Positions 1-6,655 of a DNA stretch of 10,947 nucleotides are shown here, one piece after another. Below the pieces are notes generated by a model. The model worked only from the letters and a program-made list of their open reading frames with translations, was not told the origin of the DNA and searched no databases. The stretch lies in contig CALCUD010000003.1 in assembly GCA_937906775.1 (NCBI GenBank), positions 1-10,947 of the forward strand, in the 5' to 3' direction. Position 1 is the first letter of the stretch. Each line of letters opens with the position of its first letter. Position numbers and translations under genes: made by a program. This DNA is from an uncultured Clostridia bacterium (GTDB lineage: Bacteria; Bacillota; Clostridia; Christensenellales; Aristaeellaceae).

Positions 1-61
<61 letters not shown>

Positions 62-120
62 AATCCTTTATCCAACACTTTCGTGTCGGTTAAACTCTCG
101 GAATCTGCTGTCTTTCTTTC

Positions 121-136
121 GGTGCTCTTCAGCACC
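121..136 (-). other. Hairpin in the pre-16S leader
   Basis: This is a perfect 6-bp stem, GGTGCT/AGCACC, closing a four-base loop (GAAG on the transcribed strand). It lies about 60 nt before mature 16S. No T-tract follows on the transcribed strand, so it is not a terminator. It is more likely part of leader folding or processing. Confidence 0.45.
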
Positions 137-180
137 TTCTTGCGCGTTTCTCTCTCTCTGTATCGTTTTCAAGGTTCGGT

Positions 181-206
181 TCGCTCCCCGCGGCTCCCGC
201 GAGCGA
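181..206 (-). other. GC-rich hairpin at the start of the rRNA leader
   Basis: TCGCTC (181-186) is complementary to GAGCGA (201-206), and an inner GCGG (190-193) pairs with CCGC (197-200), leaving a small CCC bulge. The structure falls within the first few nucleotides after the predicted rRNA start site. A 5'-terminal stem could protect or help process the pre-rRNA; that role is inference. Confidence 0.5.
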
Positions 207-214
207 GCTTGTAT

Positions 215-243
215 AGAATACCAACTTCTTCCCCCTTTGTCAA
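215..243 (-). promoter_or_regulatory. rRNA operon promoter
   Basis: On the minus strand a perfect -35 TTGACA (238-243) is followed by a 17-bp spacer and a -10 TATTCT (215-220). An A/T-rich tract lies immediately upstream (about 244-290) and resembles an UP element. Transcription would start near 208, giving a leader of about 150 nt before mature 16S. A CCTTGAAAAC block at 165-174 resembles part of a Firmicute boxA antitermination signal, but this is tentative. Confidence 0.8.
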
Positions 244-345
244 GCGTTTTTTTAAAGAAATTGAGAAAAAATCAAGATTTTTCAATGGGTTTGAGTAATC
301 ACCAACATCTTGAGGAACAGCCGCGAATCCCCCATCTACATTTTG

Positions 346-374
346 TGGACATCCGATTCCGAAACTGATAAAAT
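346..374 (+). promoter_or_regulatory. Sigma-A-type promoter for rlmCD
   Basis: A -35 TGGACA (346-351, five of six matches to consensus) is separated by 17 bp from a -10 TAAAAT (369-374, five of six). The predicted start near 381 leaves a leader of about 28 nt with an AAAGGGG ribosome-binding site before the ATG at 409. Because the promoter lies downstream of the alternative TTG start at 310, it also argues against that longer reading. Confidence 0.65.
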
Positions 375-408
375 GAGGTCCGGATTCACCGTGAAAGGGG
401 CTGCCGTC

Positions 409-1752
409 ATGAAAAAAAATGATCTTCTGACGCTTCGGTGCGAAAATCTCGGGGCTGAACTGGAGGGCGTCTGCCGTCCCGAAGGAATGGCGGTTTTTGT
501 TCCCGGACTGCTGCCGGGCGAGGAAGCCCCTGTACGGATTGTCAAAACGGAAAAGCGCTTTGCTTTCGGACGGATGGAAGCGCCCCCCGTTTCTCCCTCC
601 GCGGACAGACGGGATCCGGACTGTCCCGTTTTTCCCCGCTGCGGCGGCTGCTCCTGCCGTCATATGTCCTATGAAGCCACCCTGGAAGCCAAGCGCCGGA
701 AAGTCGCGGACTGTTTCTCACGGATCGCCGGGATCCCGATGGAGATCCCCCCGCTGCTGGGGATGGATCATCCTTATCAGTACCGAAACAAAACTGCGCT
801 TCCTGTCGGCGGAACAGCCAAAGAACCCGTCCTCGGATTTTTCGCTCCAAGAAGCCACCGGCTGATCCCCGCGGACGCCTGCCCCAATGCCATGGCGCCC
901 ACGTCCGGGATCGCCGCGGCGGTCCGGACCTGGGTCCGCCGCTTCGGGATCGATCCTTATATGGAAGAAACCCACAGCGGCCTCCTGCGCCACCTGGTGA
1001 TCCGGGTCAACCGGAACGGCGAAAGCATGGTGACCCTTGCAATCAACGGAAACAACCTGCCACACGCGGAGGACCTGTGGAAGCTGCTCACGCCGCTGCG
1101 GGTCGTCAGCCTGTATATCAACATCAACCGCGAAAAGACCAATGTGATCTTCGGCGAATCCTTCCGCCTTATTTATGGAAGCAACACCCTGACCGATATC
1201 CTGTGCGGACTGCGGTTCGAGCTGAGTCCGGCATCCTTCTTTCAGGTCAACCCGGAACAGACGGAAAAGCTCTATGCCACGGCGCTGGCCTTCGCAGATG
1301 TGAAGGAAACGGATACCCTGTGCGACGTCTACTGCGGTGCCGGAACCATCTCCCTGATGATGGCCCGGAAAGCGAAAAAAGTGACGGGAATCGAAATCGT
1401 CCCCGCCGCCATTGAAAATGCAAAGGAAAATGCCGCCCGGAACGGGATCGCCAACGCGGATTTTTACGCCGGCCGCGCGGAGGATCTGCTGCCCCGGATG
1501 GTCCGGGACGGACTCCGGCCGGATGTGATCGTTGTGGATCCGCCCCGGAAAGGCCTTGAGCTTTCCGTGATCGACGCCATCGCGCAGGCGAAACCGGAGC
1601 GGCTGGTCTATGTATCCTGCGACGTCGCCACCCAGGCCCGCGACGCGGCGCTGCTGTCGGAACGGGGTTACCGGCCTGTCAAAGCGCAAAGCGTGGATAT
1701 GTTCTGCTGGACCTCCGGCGTGGAGAATGTTTTACTCTTGTCTAAACGTTGA
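409..1752 (+). CDS. rlmCD: 23S rRNA (uracil-C5)-methyltransferase, RlmCD/RumA family
   Basis: This is a SAM-dependent enzyme of 447 residues that forms 5-methyluridine in 23S rRNA. In Gram-positive bacteria a single family member (RlmCD) can modify both U747 and U1939. The N-terminal ~60 residues fit a TRAM RNA-binding domain. Four cysteines fit the 4Fe-4S cluster: C72, C78 and C81 (spacing CX5CX2C) and C158. The C-terminal methyltransferase fold shows motif I DVYCGAGTISL (306-316), DPPRKG (377-382) and the catalytic nucleophile C404 in YVSCD. The start is the ATG at 409, with AAAGGGG about 8 nt upstream; an in-frame TTG at 310 has no such site and lies before the promoter. The gene is divergent from the rRNA operon and converges on the anti-sigma gene. 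It ends at a TGA followed in frame by a remnant tail. RlmD-only specificity cannot be excluded from sequence. Confidence 0.93.
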   Translation: MKKNDLLTLRCENLGAELEGVCRPEGMAVFVPGLLPGEEAPVRIVKTEKRFAFGRMEAPPVSPSADRRDPDCPVFPRCGGCSCRHMSYEATLEAKRRKVADCFSRIAGIPMEIPPLLGMDHPYQYRNKTALPVGGTAKEPVLGFFAPRSHRLIPADACPNAMAPTSGIAAAVRTWVRRFGIDPYMEETHSGLLRHLVIRVNRNGESMVTLAINGNNLPHAEDLWKLLTPLRVVSLYININREKTNVIFGESFRLIYGSNTLTDILCGLRFELSPASFFQVNPEQTEKLYATALAFADVKETDTLCDVYCGAGTISLMMARKAKKVTGIEIVPAAIENAKENAARNGIANADFYAGRAEDLLPRMVRDGLRPDVIVVDPPRKGLELSVIDAIAQAKPERLVYVSCDVATQARDAALLSERGYRPVKAQSVDMFCWTSGVENVLLLSKR

Positions 1753-1886
1753 AGTGAAAAACATATCGACGTTCATTCTGATATGACGGAACTGGATGTG
1801 ACAAATGCTGAAAAATTTTTGGGTACTCTACCAGAAGCAGCCGCCGTTATCAATGAAAAATATCATTTTCCGCAATTGTCAGACCA
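1753..1886 (+). pseudogene. In-frame remnant of an RlmCD C-terminal extension
   Basis: Directly after the rlmCD TGA, the same frame stays open and reads SEKHIDVHSDMTELDVTNAE, then continues through NEKYHFPQL into the convergent anti-sigma gene. From memory of the family, many clostridial RumA/RlmCD proteins continue past LLSK with a tail containing an HI-V--MDELD-T-AE-like stretch; the first twenty codons here resemble it. The later part does not match that tail and looks degenerate. There is no ribosome-binding site before the ATG at 1783, so independent translation is unlikely. I interpret it as a fossil tail cut off by a nonsense mutation. No clear terminator for either flanking gene is visible in this interval. 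Confidence 0.45.
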
Positions 1887-2849
1887 TTATTCCGGCCGCG
1901 TATCCCGCCTGTGCCGCACCCATGCCCCCCACAGCAGCGTCATCAGGAAATACAGCGCGACAGCGATCAGCAAAAGGCAGATCAGTTCCTCGAAAAGAGA
2001 GAAGCTATGCGTAACGAACCCTTTCAGCAAAAGGTGCGACAGAATATAAGACAGCGGCGCAAAGAACAGCTGACGCAGGACGTTCCCGCTCCTTCTGTTC
2101 CGGAAACCAAGCCACAGGAACCCGAGGACCAGCGCCGCGGCGGCAGCGATCAGCAGATAATACACAAGCGTCAGCCTCGGCAGGATCACCCCTCCGCCGT
2201 TTTGCGTTTCTCCCCACAACAGATGCTGCAATTCGCCGTCATCATAATATAAACGCTCCGGTACAGGATACAGAACAATCTCCTCACTGCTGTCGCCGGC
2301 GCTGTTCATCAGCTTCCGGTTCGGTCCAAATGCCCGAAGCACCACGGACTGCGATCCGTCTTCCCCGTCCGCTGTCATCATGTCAAAACCGTTGCACAGA
2401 TTGTTCATCACCAGGACCAGCGCGTCTCCCGCATACTCATCCGGCCGCGGCAGGTCTTCCCTGTCATCCGGCATCAGATAGGAACGCCCGGCACGGTCTT
2501 CCGGTGTAACGGTTTGTACGCCTTTTACCTCAAACAGGTCTTCTCTCCACAGAATGACCTGATATCCGTTTTCTGTGCGGAAAAAGAAGACAAACACCGC
2601 AATGAAAACGCACAGCGCGGCGATCAGCGCCGCGCACAGGCGGCGTTTACGGATCTGCTTTTTCAGATTCCGAAGTTCATCCGCCGTATCGACCGGACGC
2701 ACCGGAGCAGCGTGGAGCTCTGACAGCCTTTGCCGACAATCGGCACATTCGGACAGATGTTCCTCCACCAGCGTATCGGTATCAGGTTCCACCAGCTTCT
2801 CGGCAACCAGCGGGAGCAGGTCCCGGATGACAGAACAGGGGATTTTCAT
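1887..2849 (-). CDS. Membrane anti-sigma factor with zinc-finger (zf-HC2/ZAS) domain
   Basis: The 320-residue protein begins with a short zinc-finger anti-sigma domain carrying HLSECADC (H31, C35, C38), the HX3CX2C signature of ZAS/zf-HC2 proteins that hold ECF sigma factors inactive. A basic stretch and a transmembrane helix (about 71-90) follow. A probably extracytoplasmic region (about 91-227) comes next, then two or three hydrophobic segments (about 228-248, 262-282, 287-308). The start is the ATG at 2849, with GGAGG 7 nt upstream. An ATG at 2855 overlaps the sigma stop as ATGA but sits only 2 nt from the GGAGG. Close coupling to the ECF gene upstream implies it is the cognate inhibitor, releasing the sigma factor on an envelope signal. 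The signal is unknown, and the multi-pass C-terminal half is not a family I recognise. Confidence 0.82.
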   Translation of the reverse strand: MKIPCSVIRDLLPLVAEKLVEPDTDTLVEEHLSECADCRQRLSELHAAPVRPVDTADELRNLKKQIRKRRLCAALIAALCVFIAVFVFFFRTENGYQVILWREDLFEVKGVQTVTPEDRAGRSYLMPDDREDLPRPDEYAGDALVLVMNNLCNGFDMMTADGEDGSQSVVLRAFGPNRKLMNSAGDSSEEIVLYPVPERLYYDDGELQHLLWGETQNGGGVILPRLTLVYYLLIAAAAALVLGFLWLGFRNRRSGNVLRQLFFAPLSYILSHLLLKGFVTHSFSLFEELICLLLIAVALYFLMTLLWGAWVRHRRDTRPE

Positions 2850-2851
2850 AC

Positions 2852-3337
2852 TCATTCCTCCATTTTTTCCTTGATCCTGGTTTTTGCCCGATGGAAAACC
2901 ACGCACGCCCAGTTTTCGGTCTTGCCGAAGATCTCGCCGATGTCCCTGAAACTGAGCTGACCCAGGGTCCGCAGCGTAAACACTTCTCTGTAGGGTTCCT
3001 CCAGATCATGGAGCAGTTTATGAATACGCATCCTTTCATCCATCCGTGAGACGGCTTCATCCGGCCCGGCAGACGGATCGGCCACAGCACCGGCCTCCTC
3101 GATCGGGCGCGGTTTTTGCTTTCGCTGCCAGGACAGCCACTGGTTTTTTGCGATCGCGCAAAGCCAGCTTTTTACGCTGCACTCCCCCCGAAAGCGGTCC
3201 AGCGACTGCATCGCCCTGAAAAAAGTCTCCTGCGTGATTTCCTCGGCAATATGCGGATCCGCGGAAAGGGAGAGAATATACCGGTAGACAGGATCAAAAC
3301 AGGTCTGATAGATCTGTTCAAACGAATCTTTTTTCAC
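2852..3337 (-). CDS. ECF-type RNA polymerase sigma-70 factor
   Basis: This 161-residue group 4 sigma factor would direct RNA polymerase to a small regulon. Region 2 spans about 5-70 and includes AEEITQETFFRAM (31-43), the core-binding and -10 recognition segment. Region 4 spans about 105-158, with the helix-turn-helix at LSFRDIGEIFGKTENWACVV (128-147) for -35 recognition. The linker is short and there is no C-terminal extension, as expected for an ECF factor. The start codon is GTG (3337), behind an exceptionally strong Shine-Dalgarno, GGAGGTGATCC, with 7 nt from GGAGG to the start. Its TGA lies just upstream of the anti-sigma start, so the two are translationally coupled. An ECF-like promoter upstream suggests it activates its own operon. 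Target genes cannot be read from the window. Confidence 0.92.
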   Translation of the reverse strand: MKKDSFEQIYQTCFDPVYRYILSLSADPHIAEEITQETFFRAMQSLDRFRGECSVKSWLCAIAKNQWLSWQRKQKPRPIEEAGAVADPSAGPDEAVSRMDERMRIHKLLHDLEEPYREVFTLRTLGQLSFRDIGEIFGKTENWACVVFHRAKTRIKEKMEE

Positions 3338-3366
3338 CGGATCACCTCCCCCTTTTCACTATATTA

Positions 3367-3392
3367 GACGCACCGGACACAAAAACCTTACA
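3367..3392 (-). promoter_or_regulatory. Probable autoregulated ECF promoter of the sigma/anti-sigma operon
   Basis: On the minus strand TGTAAG (3387-3392) is separated by 16 bp from CGTC (3367-3370), followed by TAATATAG. This resembles the Firmicute ECF promoter pattern (TGAAAC or TGTAAC, N16-17, CGTC or CGTA) rather than a sigma-A promoter. The predicted start is about 20 nt before the strong ribosome-binding site. Autoregulation is typical of such pairs and is inferred here. Confidence 0.65.
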
Positions 3393-3399
3393 AAAACAG

Positions 3400-3434
3400 A
3401 AAATAAAAAACAGAAGCCCCTGATGAGCTCCTGT
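3400..3434 (-). terminator. Rho-independent terminator of the three-gene sigma/SH3 unit
   Basis: On the minus strand an 8-bp stem (ACAGGAGC with GCTTCTGT, one G-U pair; 3427-3434 and 3410-3417) is followed by TTTTTTATTTT. It lies just after the SH3-domain gene and just before the next operon's promoter, so it separates the two minus-strand units. Confidence 0.75.
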
Positions 3435-3461
3435 CTTCCGTTTACACAGGTATTTCCCGGA

Positions 3462-4871
3462 TCATCCGTTTCCTTCGCCGTAGGAACTGCCGGAACAGTA
3501 TTCGATCTCCTTCGTATACGCGTCAATTATGATCTCAAACGTCAGCTGATCTATCTCTCCGTCATTCACATAATAGTCAAACTGATAATAAGGAACGCAA
3601 AAACCGTTGCTGTCGGCCGGATCCGTCGCATGACGGCAATTGACCCTCGAGAATTTCATCTGTGAGAAAGAAGGATACTTTGCGCTCAGCCAACGGTCCG
3701 CAACAGAACGCGCCGCGTTTTTTCCGATATCAGTCCCCGTCCTGACTTCCGGAGGCATACTCCACTGGATATTCCCGTTTTCATCATAAACATAAGCGGG
3801 CTCCTGTGTCGTTGCCGGCGGAGCGGTTTTCAGATCTGAAACGTCCGTTTTTGCAGCATAATCGGTGTAGTTGCCCGTATAAAGGATCTCTCCCGTCACG
3901 GCATGGACATACGCGGCGTACACATACTGACCTTTTTTGTTTTTGTAGTTGAAAAGATACAAAGGACCTTGAATTCCGTCTGCCGATCTCGCGCTATCCT
4001 GGATACAGGTCAATAATTTCGCATTGAACCCAGAGTATTTTTTCAACGCTTTCTCCGCAACGGATTGCGCTTTCCCCACAGAAATATACTGCACTTCATA
4101 CTCTGTCACCGGGATCTGATTTCCGTCCGGATCGACCGCGTACACGGGCGAAAGTTCGACAGAGACCTTACGGGCGAATCCGCACACCCCCTCCTCCGCC
4201 ACCTGAATCAGAGACCAGTCTCTGTTATAACCGGTAACGAGTACGGCCGTTCCTTTTGGCCAGGTCGATAAAACAGGGGACTTTTTATCAGCGTCCGCGT
4301 ATAACGCCGTTTCCGCCTTCAGGATCCCCTGCCCCCAAACATTGACAGCTTCAGCCTCCGGCTCTTCATTCATCCGATCGATATCGCTGATTCGTACATA
4401 CCCTTTGGCCCCGTTGGAGGATACCAGCGCCCATTCATCATCCACCTGTTCCACCGTCATCAGCTGACGTGCGTTGACCATCCCTGTGATCCGTGAGCTA
4501 TCATCCGCCTGTTCTCTCAGATAGACCGTCATACCGTTCGTGTAGATCTCTTTCCCAACGGCTTCCGTGATCATCCGGATATACCGCTCCATGGCATATC
4601 CTTCCTGACCGTTACTGGTAATATGCACCCATCCATCCGCACGGTCCAATACTTCGACCGTCTGACCGTTCCTGATCTTCATCACGATCTTAGCTTTCCC
4701 GTCGGGCGATTTGCGGATATTCAGTCTCCCTCCGTCCGTTACCACCGTCCCTGTTTCCGCAAAAGCGGAAAGCCGGACCAATACCGTCATCCACAACAGC
4801 AACGTTGCGATCCTCTTGATTGGGAACCGGTCCTTCATTCCTTTTACTCCTGTTCTGAGATTCTTTTTCAT
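3462..4871 (-). CDS. Secreted protein with three SH3b-like and two PepSY-like regions
   Basis: The protein has 469 residues. A basic N-terminus, hydrophobic segment (21-36) and possible AFA/ET cleavage after A38 indicate export. Three bacterial SH3-like repeats follow: about 41-98 (with LNIRKSPDG), 108-163 (VYLREQADD) and 181-238 (ALYADADKK). Each has the spaced tryptophan/glycine pattern of this fold, usually associated with cell-wall binding. The C-terminal half has two PepSY-like units, about 267-331 (SVAEKALKKY, then YVHAVTGEILY) and 384-458 (SVADRWLSAKYP, then IIIDAYTKEIEY). The start at 4871 has GGAGG 7 nt upstream; the ATG at 4838 is a weaker alternative. It begins 15 nt after the upstream membrane-protein gene and is last in the unit. 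It probably acts outside the membrane as effector or sensor for the upstream sigma/membrane-protein pair (inference). Domain calls were made by eye. Confidence 0.75.
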   Translation of the reverse strand: MKKNLRTGVKGMKDRFPIKRIATLLLWMTVLVRLSAFAETGTVVTDGGRLNIRKSPDGKAKIVMKIRNGQTVEVLDRADGWVHITSNGQEGYAMERYIRMITEAVGKEIYTNGMTVYLREQADDSSRITGMVNARQLMTVEQVDDEWALVSSNGAKGYVRISDIDRMNEEPEAEAVNVWGQGILKAETALYADADKKSPVLSTWPKGTAVLVTGYNRDWSLIQVAEEGVCGFARKVSVELSPVYAVDPDGNQIPVTEYEVQYISVGKAQSVAEKALKKYSGFNAKLLTCIQDSARSADGIQGPLYLFNYKNKKGQYVYAAYVHAVTGEILYTGNYTDYAAKTDVSDLKTAPPATTQEPAYVYDENGNIQWSMPPEVRTGTDIGKNAARSVADRWLSAKYPSFSQMKFSRVNCRHATDPADSNGFCVPYYQFDYYVNDGEIDQLTFEIIIDAYTKEIEYCSGSSYGEGNG

Positions 4872-4886
4872 ATGATCTCCTCCTTT

Positions 4887-5840
4887 TTATCCTACATCTT
4901 CCGGCGGCGCGGGATATGAAACGATCGTCATTTCACTCTCTAGCGGACGCCTGCCGTCAAACTGAACCGTCAGCCAGTTCGACCGCGCTTCATCCCGGAA
5001 ACGGATCTGCCAGCAGGTCTGATCCACTGCGGGATAAACATATCCGTAAAACAAATACGGAGTCCATGTTTCGGTTTCAACAGCCGTGTCACGGTACAGT
5101 TCCTCCGCTTTGTCTCGGGCACACTGAACGAGGATCTCCAGCTCGCTCTGATCAAGCCGGGACGGACAAGTGCAGACAAAATCCCCGGAATGGACAGAGC
5201 CGTTTTCCAGAAGCAATGAAGAAAACCATGCGCGATCTTCCAAGTTCCAGTCGTAATAATTCCCTTTCAGCTGCGTCAGGATGTTATACAGCCAGTCGTT
5301 CACTTCACCGTTTGTGTGATTCCGGATCCATTCTGTCAGGATGCGATCCTTCTCCTCCTCCTTTTTTCCTTCCGTTACCGGAAGTTCCGGGACCGGATAC
5401 CCTGCCACTTTCAGACAGGATATCAGTTCCTCCTTAGTGGATAACGGCCAGTTCGATACCGGAATCTCCTCCTGATTCGTGTGATAAATATTCTGGAAAA
5501 AACCCGCCCAGTCGATCACGCTGTATGACACACTTGTCAGCAGCAGGATCATTATGATGACCAGAACCACAACGGCTTTTCGGGTCATTCTGAAATTAAC
5601 GGAGCGACCCTGTTCCCTGATCCGGCTGGAAATCCTCTGCCATACAACCTCCTTATGAGGCGCGGCATCCTCATCCGGACGTTCATCCATCGCATAAAGG
5701 ATCTCCGTCAAAAATGCGGTGTCCATCTCTTTCCCGCTGCAAAACAGCTGTTCTCTGAAAGCCCTATACAGATTGCTTATCGCACAGCTGCCCGTATCCT
5801 CCCGGTTCAGAGGGGAACGTTTCTTTGATGATATCACCAT
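4887..5840 (-). CDS. Single-pass membrane protein, putative regulator of the upstream sigma-like protein
   Basis: I do not recognise the family of this 317-residue protein. It has a cytoplasmic-type, charged N-terminus (1-88), one transmembrane helix (about 89-108, VVVLVIIMILLLTSV) and an extracytoplasmic region of about 209 residues rich in Trp and Tyr. Its C-terminal stretch (about 275-310, WQIRFRDEARSNWLTVQF) is vaguely PepSY-like. This topology matches anti-sigma factors, but there is no HX3CX2C zinc-finger motif. The ATG at 5840 overlaps the end of the sigma-like gene by 7 bp and is preceded by AAAGGGGG at very short spacing. A GTG at 5837, overlapping the stop as GTGA, has better spacing and is equally possible. 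The overlap implies translational coupling and partnership. An anti-sigma role is inference from topology and context only. Confidence 0.7.
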   Translation of the reverse strand: MVISSKKRSPLNREDTGSCAISNLYRAFREQLFCSGKEMDTAFLTEILYAMDERPDEDAAPHKEVVWQRISSRIREQGRSVNFRMTRKAVVVLVIIMILLLTSVSYSVIDWAGFFQNIYHTNQEEIPVSNWPLSTKEELISCLKVAGYPVPELPVTEGKKEEEKDRILTEWIRNHTNGEVNDWLYNILTQLKGNYYDWNLEDRAWFSSLLLENGSVHSGDFVCTCPSRLDQSELEILVQCARDKAEELYRDTAVETETWTPYLFYGYVYPAVDQTCWQIRFRDEARSNWLTVQFDGRRPLESEMTIVSYPAPPEDVG

Positions 5841-6463
5841 TTTCCCCCTTTCCACAGTGCGAACGAACACAGGAAGACCAGACAAATAAACATGGAACGG
5901 TTACTGAGGACCTTTCTCTTTAATCTGAAGATCCTCATACGCAAAGCCTGCTCGCTGATCTGAAGTTCAGATGCCAATACCGCGGCCTTCTCTCCATCGA
6001 CACAATATCTGATAAACAGCCCGGCGTCTTCCTTCCCCAGCAACCGGATCAACGTATCAATCTGCTCTTTCGCTTTTACAAAATCTTCAGGTGTGAGGCC
6101 GTCTGTTCCAATATGCTCTTTCATTTGATGATCCGTATCGGGGTTCTTCGCGAAATGCTTCCATTCGCGGTTTCTTTTTTTGCAAGCGTTCAGCAAACAT
6201 TTTCGAAAACATTCGATTACCCAACCGTCAGGATTCGGATGTCTTTTCAAAATATCCCGTTTCTGCCAAGCACGCATGAAGGTTTCCTGAATCTGATCTT
6301 CGATCATACTTTCCATCGCACTGTCATAACCAAGTATCACATGCCCGATGCGATACAGTCTGCCGTAGTTTCGTTCATACAAAGCAGTGAAGTATGCGTC
6401 CATCGACGCAAAACCGTCTATGTTTTTTGTTTGGAATATGATAACCGCTCCACCTTCTCCCAT
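5834..6463 (-). CDS. Sigma-70-like factor with C-terminal transmembrane tail
   Basis: The 209-residue protein has a divergent sigma-70 region 2 at about 23-95, with YERNYGRLYRIG (29-40) and EDQIQETFMRAWQKRD (55-70). A region 4-like helix-turn-helix lies at about 134-188 (AAVLASELQISEQALRMRIF, 160-179). It then ends with a hydrophobic stretch SMFICLVFLCSFALW (190-204) and WKGGKW, predicting a short membrane anchor. ECF factors normally stop soon after region 4. The start is uncertain: the ATG at 6463 lacks a good ribosome-binding site, while an ATG at 6403 (giving MDAYFTALYERNYG) matches the usual beginning of sigma region 2 but is also weakly preceded. The gene is first in the unit and overlaps the membrane-protein gene. 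Sigma-like regulator is well supported; true sigma activity and membrane tethering are inferred. Confidence 0.78.
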   Translation of the reverse strand: MGEGGAVIIFQTKNIDGFASMDAYFTALYERNYGRLYRIGHVILGYDSAMESMIEDQIQETFMRAWQKRDILKRHPNPDGWVIECFRKCLLNACKKRNREWKHFAKNPDTDHQMKEHIGTDGLTPEDFVKAKEQIDTLIRLLGKEDAGLFIRYCVDGEKAAVLASELQISEQALRMRIFRLKRKVLSNRSMFICLVFLCSFALWKGGKW

Positions 6464-6546
6464 CCGATGATGTCTGATTCACGCGCTACCCGGAAAAAGG
6501 GTTCACTGTATATATGTCCCTACCCGCGAAAAATATAACGCTTTTA

Positions 6547-6571
6547 TACGATTTTTTGTTTCAAAATCGTA
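6547..6571. repeat. Inverted repeat between the divergent sigma-like and PadR genes
   Basis: The perfect 9-bp arms TACGATTTT (6547-6555) and AAAATCGTA (6563-6571) flank a 7-nt loop. It lies about 85 bp upstream of the sigma-like gene in an A/T-rich gap (6464-6655) that otherwise holds no gene. On the minus strand a TATAAA (6543-6548) adjoins it but lacks a good -35 box, so I cannot assign a promoter. No long T-run follows on either strand, so an operator is more likely than a terminator. Confidence 0.45.
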
Positions 6572-6655
6572 ACATTTTGGTTTGCAGCGTATGAAAGCCC
6601 ATTTGTCATCCGGCCACATCGTTTTTTCTCGTGAAAAATATTTTTCAAAACCCTG

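Noticed and set aside
310..408. N-terminal extension of rlmCD from a TTG at 310
   Set aside because: It has no ribosome-binding site, lies across a good promoter (346-374), and the conserved TRAM-like region starts with the ATG at 409, which has a fitting Shine-Dalgarno.
718..1689. Long minus-strand open frame opposite rlmCD
   Set aside because: It is an antisense shadow of a well-supported enzyme, arising from GC-rich codon use; the translation has no recognisable domain.
1750..1752. TGA read as selenocysteine or tryptophan
   Set aside because: Other genes in the window (ECF sigma, padR, DUF1015, the tailed sigma) end at TGA in expected places, no SECIS-like stem follows, and the tail decays after about 20 codons.
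6484..6536. Two GGGTAG blocks upstream of the tailed-sigma gene as an operator or ECF promoter
   Set aside because: The matches are short and imperfect, with no clear -35/-10 arrangement; this could be chance.
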